From: Trichosphaerium sp. ATCC 40318
Lineage: Eukaryota > Discosea > Flabellinia > Trichosidae
Assembly: GCA_038496445.1 (NCBI GenBank)
Contig: JALMLS010000334.1
Span: 124,001 to 188,000 of the forward strand
Direction of reading: 5' to 3'
Length of the DNA stretch: 64,000 nucleotides
Shown here: positions 56,820 through 64,000 of the stretch, one piece after another
Layout: each line of letters begins with the position of its first letter
Position numbering within the stretch: the first letter of the stretch is position 1
Program-made: the position numbers and the translations under genes
Notes under the pieces: model-generated
Told to the model about the DNA's origin: nothing
The model's input: only the letters and a program-made list of their open reading frames with translations
Database searches by the model: none

Positions 56820-58410
56820 TTACAAATCATCTAATACAAGTACACGCTGACGCTTATTATGAAAGTGAAAATTTTCTTTTAATTTTCTCTTCTGCCTGCT
56901 TGATACAGAAAGTCTCTTTTTGTTTAACCTCTTTAACACTTTTTCAAACTTAGTCTTGACACCAAAAACCTCAGCAAGCTCAATCAATACTTCTTGTCCA
57001 CGTGCATCCACCTCATCAATATCATATCCTCCAAGAGCCATTGCCTACAAGAAAATACGGTAAGAGATTTTTAGTTCCCTCTTTGTTTGTTTTACTACCA
57101 TCAAAGCAATCAAGTCTGCTAGTATTTCCTCAGGATCGTTTGTGTACAGTGTTATTGATCCAGTAGCATGTTTAAATACTTAATTTAATGTTATCCAAAG
57201 GGTAAAGAACAAATACAGTTTTTTTTTTTAGTACCTTCACATTCTTCTTTTTTTATCGGTTTTGGTTGACCGTTATCATCTAATTTAACGATCCAAGTAT
57301 TGGTTTCTTCATCACGTTCAATCTCAAAGAAGCTTGATTTGATATATCCTGTAATCTCCCTTCCTTTGACACGCTTTGTTGAAGCTGCATAATCGACTAA
57401 AACAACAGCTTTGACGTCTTCTCCATCACTTGCAATATTAATATAATGTTGCTGACAAGGACAGTCTGGGTTTGTTATCTTTCTTGAGGAAAGATAATCT
57501 CCTAAAACCAACAAAGAATCTAATCTAAAAAGAGTCAAAAAACAACTTTTTTATTTTTTATTTGCATGTGTTTCATACGTACTTTGTAAACCCAATACTC
57601 TTGTATAATCTATGACGAATATCTGGAGAGTACCTACTGAATATATGGAAGCACTCATGCACCATAACTTCAGCAAAATCATCATTGCTCTCAGCTATAC
57701 AAAAAGTTAAAAAAAAAAACTCTGAATGCATTGCTCATCCAACCTCTTTGCAGTCCCTTTATCTAAATCTAATGTAAACAACACTTACTTATTAAAAACA
57801 AGACAACTTACTGCATACTCAGGCATTATTATACAGGTACCACGTGTATAATAAGCAGTACCTTCGACCTTGCCTGCAACTTTAATGATGCCAAGTTTTT
57901 GTGGTACTAAATCATGTGACAGTTGCTTGTCAATATTAAATCACTTCAGATTAGATAGAACAAACGTACACAAGCAAGATATGTCGCTTTTGTGAGAACA
58001 TTCATTATCTGTACAGCTGGTTAATTGAACTACATTTACACTCGTTTAAGCTCACCAATGTGCGTTCTTTTGCTGTCCAATCGCCTATTTCAGCGACTAT
58101 AGCTTGTTTTAGCACAACCATTTTTGCGTTGTGACTGGTATCGCTCAAAGTAGCTAAAACCTTTTCAGGCAAGCGTAGGTCTACCTCAACTGGCGACAAA
58201 TGCTGTAAAAAAATGATTAAACGCTTTTTGTATTAGGCGTACTGTAAAGAAAGGTAAATCGGAATCATCAAGCAATAATGGAGCTCCTTCGTCAGGTGAC
58301 AGCAAGAACAACTCTTTTTTAAGAGGTAATTCCTACAAACGTGTCAACAATGTTAGATACGTATGTATGTAGCTTACCAAGCAAGCCTTCCTAGTAGGAA
58401 ACGCTTTCAT
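56820..58410 (-). CDS. HExxH zincin-like peptidase, unnamed family
   Basis: Minus-strand exons from ATG 58410 (MKAFPTRKACL) to a stop at 56820-56822. Visible blocks are LKKELFLLSPDEGAPLLLDD, VEVDLRLPEKVLATLSDTSH, VVLKQAIVAEIGDWTAKERT and YTRGTCIIMPEYA. The zinc motif is FAEVMVHECFHIFSRYSPDI (HExxH). Then come VKAVVLVDYAASTKRV and EEILADLIALMAMAL, whose Glu or Asp could be the third ligand. The tail is basic with nuclear-signal-like runs (LNKKRLSVSSRQKRKLKENF). I recognise the HExxH-with-FHxxSR pattern from uncharacterised proteins but cannot name the family. The start is 81 bp from that of RNase H1 (divergent). Confidence 0.65.
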
Positions 58411-58491
58411 CCTTGTGTGACCTCCAAATGTGACGTTCAACGTTAAGCCAACTGCTTTTTTAGTGAAGTTGCCAGACAGTAATGAAAGGCT

Positions 58492-59652
58492 TGGGTAAAA
58501 AAGCTGGTAAGTTCTACGCCGTGCGTGTCGGCAAGAAGCCAGGTATTTATCGCTCTTGGTACGTAGTTTTTTGAATAAATGACATTGTAACAGAAAGCAG
58601 GCCAGAGTGCTCTGATCAGGTTAATAAATACCCAGGGAGTATTCACAAGAGTTTTAAAAGCTTAGAAGCTGCACAAAAGTGGTTGGGTGTAAAACAACCT
58701 GTTTCCTTGACAAGAAAGTTTCCAGTACTCAGTAATAGCCTAAAACGAAAGTTGAGCGCAGAAATGCCACCTGCAAAAAAACGGAAGCTAACAGCCAAAA
58801 CAAAGAAATCAGTGTCTACAATAGCGTATGTCACCACTCTAGCATTGACATATGTCATTAACACCATGTAGCAAACTTACCACGAAAGAGGACGGAGCAC
58901 GCGTTATTTGGACTGATGGAGCATGCTCTAACAACCAATCGAGTAACGCTAAAGCAGGTGTCGGTGTTTACTTTGGGCCATCCGATCCCAGAAACATTGC
59001 AGAGCGCTTGGTTGGCGTACAAACAAACAACAGAGCTGAAATGATGGTACACGTAAAGCAAATGCCCTTGTACATATTTAACACTTGAGAACTAGGCAGC
59101 CATACGCGCCTTAGAAGTTGCTCTTGAGGAGAGCAAAACACAGCATGTCATAATCAAAACAGATTCAAAATACGTCTTGAAAGGTAAACCACTCACTCTG
59201 TTTGTTGGCCAGTGACACTCACAAAGACAAAAGGTGTCACAGTGTGGGTCCATACGTGGATTAAAAATGGCTGGAAGAAAAGCAATGGTACGCGGATATT
59301 TCCCTCTTTAACCGCTGGCATGACTTCTTTTTAGGCGGTAAAGTGCTTAACCAGGATCTATGGGAACGTTTGGTGGAATTGCGCGGAAAGTTTTCGAAGC
59401 TGCCAGAATTCGTGCGTTTATATGCGTTGTGCAAGGCTTTTAACACTCACGTAGGTTCACGTACGTGCACACTCGGGTATTGAAGGTAATGAGGCAGCCG
59501 ACAGGCTAGCTGTGGCCGGAGCAGAGAAGCCTTTGCCAGATGAAATTGGTACGCGTTTCTTTGTGTTATAACTTGGCTTATAGACGTTTAGACGCGAATT
59601 GACGCCTATCTTGATCTGTTTTCTGTTGGCAGCTCTTTTTTCAAATGAATAG
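58492..59652 (+). CDS. Ribonuclease H1 with N-terminal hybrid-binding domain
   Basis: From ATG 58492 the N-terminal hybrid-binding (viroplasmin-like) domain reads KFYAVRVGKKPGIYRSW, then DQVNKYPGSIHKSFKSLEAA and QKWLG. A basic linker follows (PPAKKRKLTAKTKK). The catalytic domain has all four carboxylates: WTDGACSNN (Asp), TNNRAEM (Glu), IKTDSKYVLK (Asp) and HSGIEGNEAADRLA (His and Asp). It degrades RNA in RNA-DNA hybrids; the linker could be a nuclear signal. Introns use GTACG donors. The last splice (ATT G|CT CTT) gives a stop at 59650-59652. It shares an 81-bp divergent promoter with the HExxH protein. Confidence 0.88.
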
Positions 59653-59796
59653 GCGTGAAAGTACTGAAATATGCTGTTGTTGTATAGATAAACCTTGTAC
59701 TTTAGTTATTACAGCATTATATATTCTTATTGCGATTGGTTGAGTTCGCAATTGTATTGTTCTACTCACAAATAGCGAAATTATGTCTAGTATGTG

Positions 59797-60006
59797 TTAA
59801 AGAGATATGAGGGATAGTTTACTTACTGCGAGGTTTTGTTTTACAGTACGCTTTGCATTTCTACCAGTACCAGTTTGTTTTTGGTTGTGGTTACGCTTCC
59901 AGCAGCGTACTTGCATGTTATTGCCTCTTTTTACCATTTTACAATCCGGGCACATTTTTTTGAGCGCAGAGCGATACTTCATGCGTGGTGCCAGCGAGAG
60001 CCTCAT
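59797..60006 (-). CDS. Mitochondrial ribosomal protein bL36-like
   Basis: A short minus-strand frame from an ATG at 60006 (or the in-frame ATG at 59982). The core MKYRSALKKMCPDCKMVKRG, then NNMQVRCWKRNHNQKQTG, is a bL36 zinc ribbon: CxxC, then Cys and His at the normal spacing. In the large subunit bL36 sits near the tRNA exit side. The residues after the core (to the stop at 59797) may be extension, or may be removed by an in-phase GTACTG...GCAG intron. The eight residues before MKYR are too short for a full mitochondrial presequence, so an upstream exon may exist. Bacterial or plastid origin cannot be told, but the nuclear setting favours mitochondria. Confidence 0.7.
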   Translation of the reverse strand: MRLSLAPRMKYRSALKKMCPDCKMVKRGNNMQVRCWKRNHNQKQTGTGRNAKRTVKQNLAVSKLSLISL

Positions 60007-60239
60007 TATGAAAGTATTTTGGGCTAGTATAAATGAGTTCCACCTATTTTCAGCTACTTTTCCACACTATACGTACCTACACTGGTTTCTTATCAAATAC
60101 TAACAACAGCGACACCAAATAGTCCTCTAACTTCAACCCAGTGATAAAATCGCACCAAAAAAATAAAAAAAACTACTGTATTGATAGTCTTGACACGTGA
60201 GTTAATCTCGTTTATTTCAACTGATGTTACACTCAAGAA

Positions 60240-62599
60240 CTAGTGTATCTTAACGCTCTGCGCTGGAGGGATAAAACAGTCGTTTCCAGAGCAGTCAAAA
60301 AATTCTTTGAGCCTTTTAAATCTCTCTTCCATGTGGGCTGGACTACTTGTGTTTACAGCATTTTGAAGTGCCCATGGATCTTTATTGATATCGTCTACAT
60401 CAGTATTAGAACATCACAAATAAAAAAAAAAGAGTGTCACGTGCAATACTCAACAAACTCCTGATCATCATTAAACTTGCAATAAATGCTATTTTCGGAA
60501 GGTGACAGCTTTCTCACACATGCGTAAGTGTTGTTTTTAGCATCACATGGAGCTTCACCATGTTCTCCTCCGCAACACATTACACCAGGCAAGAGAGCAC
60601 CTGGACATGAAGGTGTAGCTCTGTTTGGATCTGAAATTAAAAAAAAGTTACTTTAAAAACCTAGTTTGCGTTACACTTCTTACCTGCTGGTAGAATACCA
60701 TATTCATCAACTTGAGGACCATTGTACTCTACCATAATCTCATCCCTCCATACTGAAGGTGCATTTCCATGTGCTACAGGTAACCAAGAACGTCCATCCT
60801 ACAGAGATTGTTAAAAAACTTGTTAAAGAAGTGAAATATCCCGCGGGATCGCGGCCTACCATAATATCTGGTTTTGCTATGCCCATCTACAGATTAATCT
60901 ATTAGTTTATTCAATACTAATGCTACTATTCGTACCATATCCAAAATGGTTGGTGCCCAATCAACAGAAACAACCATATTATCTATTTTCATTCCAGGTT
61001 TAATGCCCGGACCTATTCTTTGGTTTTAGGACTTCTTCAAACCTCGTTTACTAACCTCTAGCGAGCAATGGTACTCTAATATCAGTTTCGTATAATTGGC
61101 GCTTATCAAATCCCATACCGAATTCTCCCAGATGGAAACCGTGATCGCTTGAATAGATCTTAAACAAAAAAGTTAAAACGACATAAACTTGAGCTGTTGT
61201 ACAATGTATGTGTCATCCAGTATACCAAGCTCCTCCAGGGTATGTACTATTTCTGCTACCATATCATCAACAGATTGAAGAGCCTTTAAAAGGAGAAATA
61301 GGTAAGAATTGCGAAAAGCGAGAATAAATAAAGAAAAAAAAAATACCCTCCATCTATCAGCGTATGTGAGATCACTGTTTTTAATTTGTGCTTCATCCAT
61401 AGGACCTACTTCTCTCAAGAGCCAATGTTTATCTGGATTTGGTGCTTTATTCCAGCTAGGAGTACGTGGAGCCTATTACCAATGTAAGAAAAATTAAAAG
61501 TTTTTTTCACGTGTTTTCTTTTACTAACAGAACCCATGAAAGATAGTCTTTCAAAATAATTTGTTGTATCATTTACGTACCTTAATACCGAGGTACTTAT
61601 TAGCATATTGAGGTGCAAATATGTTAGGAACATGAGGTGCTGGTGAACCAAGCATAACAAAGAACGGCTCTCCTGCAGTTTCTTTTATAAAGGATATTGA
61701 CTTATTCTTTATGTAATCTGTAAAGTAATCTGTGGCGTAGTTGCTACCATGATGCTCCACTTGAAAAAAATGTGAACTGAAAGTCCAACAAAAAACTGCA
61801 AATTGAGAAAAAAAAAAAAAAGACTGTTTTTAGTGGTTCGTACATGTGCCATTGTTAGATACGTCGTAGTCGTAGTACCTTTGAAAATGTGATTACTAAT
61901 ACGTCTATTTGACTATTGTGGCGTACTTGGAGTTTCCTACTAGACCGAACCACCTTGTCCATCCTGGAGGGATATGCTCAACTCCACCAACCTTTGAAAA
62001 AAAATAATGAGACAATTTTGATCAAAATGGTTAAAACGTACAGGTTTAGTGCCGTAATTATTAAGATATTTGCCTGCGTAGAACGTCTTATAGCCATTGG
62101 AATTAGCAAAGTGAGCAACATTCAACTTTTCAGGCCCTACAGCAAGAAAATTACAACAACATTTCAGAAGAAAAAAAAAATCACGTGTTCCGAAAATTCG
62201 GTTTGTATTTTTTCCACCGTACCTTCTTGCCATTCTGTACCGCCGCATCCGTTATCATATACCTTTGTATTATGCATATAACGACCTGTTTGAATCGTAG
62301 CACGGCTTGGGCAACAAATTGGGGTAGCGACGAAGGCATTAGTGAAGTAAGCACCTAGTAACTGTAAAAACAATAATAGGACCAAAAAAACAAGCGGTAA
62401 AGTTTTTCACAACAGCTTTTTTCTCGTTACAACAAATAGTACCCTGGTCTATTAAAAGTGATCTAGTCTTGTTCAAACAGGCCAAACTACCGAGTAAAAG
62501 GTCTTGGTCATCTACAAGTACGAATACAACATTCTTTTTATCCGCAGCCGCAACAACGACAGATAAAAGGCAGCACACCAAAAAAAACTTGGTAACCAT
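60240..62599 (-). CDS. GNS: N-acetylglucosamine-6-sulfatase (secreted/lysosomal sulfatase)
   Basis: Minus-strand exons from ATG 62599 with a signal peptide ([19 protein letters not shown]). The metal-binding entry is [11 protein letters not shown]. The sulfatase signature is [16 protein letters not shown], whose Cys would be converted to formylglycine. Further family blocks are [80 protein letters not shown] (second metal site), [15 protein letters not shown] and [17 protein letters not shown]. The end has [12 protein letters not shown] and a Cys pair (FDCSGNDCF). The order matches animal GNS, which removes the 6-sulfate from terminal GlcNAc during heparan or keratan sulfate breakdown. Activity needs a formylglycine-generating enzyme elsewhere. 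Stop TAG 60240-60242. Confidence 0.9.
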
Positions 62600-62769
62600 A
62601 TTCACGTGGTGGATCTATCAGTTTTTGGAAGAGTTGTCTAAAGTCTCTAATATTCAAGGACTATCCGAGCGTAGTACTAACCTAAGTAACAACATGGTGT
62701 GCGAAGTTTATGGCTAACGAAAGAAAGATATGAGTATGTACAATTCTTTTTTTTATTTCAATGTGTCAG

Positions 62770-64000
62770 CTACAAAGACCAAGATTTAGCACTTGCGTTT
62801 TTGTTTCTTCCTCTCCTTCCACGACCACCGCGTCCACCACGACCACCGCGACCACCACGACCACCGCCACGACCACCACGGCCGCCACGGCCGCCTCTTC
62901 CACCACGACTTCCGCCACGGCCTCCTCTACCACCGCGACCGCCTCTTGCGCGATTGGCACGACCGCGAGCGCTTCTTTCGTATCCTTGTCTTCCAATAGA
63001 AAATACACGCTCTTCTCTTTGAAATCTGTTCATCTTTTTGTGCTTATTGAGCTTTTGTTTCTTGCTTGGCTGAACCCATCCTGGGTTAGCATCAAGAGCT
63101 TGTTCAGCCAATAACATATCAGAATTAATCGTAGGTGCAAGAACATCAGGGTTTGCTTCTTCACGTTGACGTTTTTCTCTATGTCTGCGCCACTCTTCTT
63201 TCTTGGCGTTTTCAGCTTCTGATGGATCCTAGAAAACACAGGTGAGTATAAAATAAGGACATATAAAAGGTGAAGGTAGTGCCCTCATAGAATGTGAATA
63301 AAGAGATTGGTTTTATACAAAATAAAATCCAAGAAAAAAAAATGGGAGTTAGTTCGTACCATAACCGGTTTCCTGTTTGGAATATGCTCACGAGGTACAT
63401 AATCCTTATGGATATGCCACCCTTCAAGTCCATCATAATAACCAAAAAGTCGTACAGGTTTCTTATAGTTAATGGCATCCTTCAGTACACGTTTTGAAAT
63501 GTACTTATCAAACAACTAATAAAAAAAATCAGCGGGTGGACAACAAAAACACAAAGAATACGAACCTCATGGAAAGACATATCTTGCATCTCACTTAATG
63601 CGAAATCACGTGGTAGACTCTTATCAGATAGACCATGTGCAAATGTAGCCAAGAAAGGTACATAGTGGTTAGGAAGTGCTTGGATTTCCCAAAGCGATGA
63701 GGACTCAATACCACTTTCACTAAAGTTAGTACATTCAAAGTCATACGGATCTCCTTCAATCTCCTTGGATAGCATGAGCGGTCCAGAAGTTGCTAAAGAG
63801 GTATTGAGTTAAAGAAGCTCATAGACAGTACTGAAAGGTAAAATGAAGGATTATCGTACGTTTTGTGTTATGGACTAAGAACTGAGTGAAAGGGTGGATT
63901 TGTAAAATCTTATAAATGACAGCAACGATACCAACAATAGAAGGTGCTGATACGAATAACGCCTAAAAAAACTCTGTAAACTAATTGCTCTCCAACTACT
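62770..64000 (-). CDS. NOC4/CBF-family ribosome-biogenesis protein with RGG tail (5' end outside window)
   Basis: The right edge cuts this minus-strand gene. The visible exons carry the CBF/Mak21-type C-terminal domain in NOC4 order: SAPSIVGIVAVIYKILQIHP, GDPYDFECTNFSESGIESSS, SLWEIQALPNHYVPFLATFA, DFALSEMQDMSFHEV and LFDKYISKRVLKDA. A charged helix follows (AKKEEWRRHREKRQREEAN). The last 60 residues are almost pure arginine-glycine (positions about 62815-62950) with a final KNKNASAKSWSL. NOC4 with NOP14 helps nuclear maturation and export of 40S precursors. RGG tails bind RNA and are methylation targets. This tail is not part of usual NOC4 and seems a lineage addition. NOC1 or NOC3 are less likely from the DPYD...SSLWE spacing. 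Confidence 0.7.
62815..62950 (-). repeat. RGG-coding low-complexity repeat
   Basis: About 135 bp of GGC/CGT/GGT codons repeating RGG units, far more GC-rich than the surrounding DNA. It encodes the tail of the NOC4-like protein. The two other minus frames and the plus strand across it give spurious A/V-, P/R- and T-rich frames. Confidence 0.8.

Noticed and set aside
62699-63114. Plus-strand and second minus-strand frames rich in P/R, T/A or V/A across the RGG repeat
   Set aside because: Low-complexity GC-rich repeat stays open in every frame. Only the RGG frame continues into conserved exons with correct splice phase.
1-64000. tRNA, rRNA, snoRNA genes and CRISPR arrays
   Set aside because: I scanned for B-box-like GGTTCGA contexts with flanking stems, rRNA-like conserved words and regular spacer arrays and found none convincing. 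The nearest B-box-like words are inside coding exons.
1-64000. Transposons (transposase, integrase, reverse transcriptase)
   Set aside because: The only RNase H-like domain belongs to a complete cellular RNase H1. No transposase, integrase or terminal inverted repeats were seen.

Overview
The window is nuclear DNA from a eukaryote with a compact, AT-rich, intron-dense genome. The evidence is the many short spliceosomal introns (mostly 40-110 nt, T-rich, usually starting GTACG rather than GTAAG and ending TTTAG/CAG), eukaryote-only genes (SBDS, NAA20, BUB1/MAD3, NOC4, AGMO, RNase H1, M1 aminopeptidase, mitochondrial bL36) and no operons, Shine-Dalgarno sites or phage genes. The organism is probably unicellular (a protist or fungus-like lineage). 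I cannot place it further. About 30 genes lie on both strands, roughly one per 2 kb, often as divergent pairs with 80-400 bp between starts or convergent pairs with stops tens of bases apart.

Layout. 1-6.3 kb: an F-box protein cut by the left edge, a degenerate DEAD-box helicase-like gene, an acidic protein with an F-box-like C-terminus, an F-box/JmjC dioxygenase and a small orphan gene. 6.4-9.6 kb: a desaturase locus that reads, by 15 phase-consistent exons, as one protein. Its first half is a delta-12-type desaturase that has lost its histidine boxes. Its second half is an intact delta-9 desaturase with a C-terminal cytochrome b5. 10-13 kb: an intronless protein kinase and a gene-poor stretch. 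13.3-16.6 kb: a MAD3/BUB1 checkpoint gene with a pseudokinase. 16.8-19.4 kb: a secreted beta-glucuronidase (GH2). 19.4-22.4 kb: an LRR fragment, an F-box/MYND-like protein and a FIH-like JmjC protein. 22.7-30.7 kb: a secreted jacalin/aerolysin-like protein, a membrane-anchored hexose-6-phosphate epimerase, a GMC oxidoreductase and a beta-helix protein. 31-37.7 kb: a helical protein with LTxxQ-like motifs, NAA20, SBDS, a coiled-coil orphan and an F-box/NHL protein. 38-42.3 kb: a CEMIP/TMEM2-like G8-domain protein. 42.3-48.3 kb: a repeat-bearing intergenic region, an RTX-like repeat protein and a DNRLRE surface protein. 48.3-64 kb: M1 aminopeptidase, RlmM-like methyltransferase, alkylglycerol monooxygenase, an HExxH peptidase-like protein, RNase H1, mitochondrial bL36, N-acetylglucosamine-6-sulfatase and NOC4 (cut by the right edge).

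Themes. Several genes encode secreted or lumenal proteins acting on extracellular polysaccharide (beta-glucuronidase, CEMIP-like, GlcNAc-6-sulfatase) or carrying repeat architectures (RTX-like, beta-helix, DNRLRE, jacalin/aerolysin). F-box proteins are numerous. The most striking item is the desaturase fusion with a catalytically dead first half. Exon boundaries were inferred by eye from splice motifs, frame continuity and remembered family sequences. They are best where phases close, as in the desaturase, and are approximate elsewhere.
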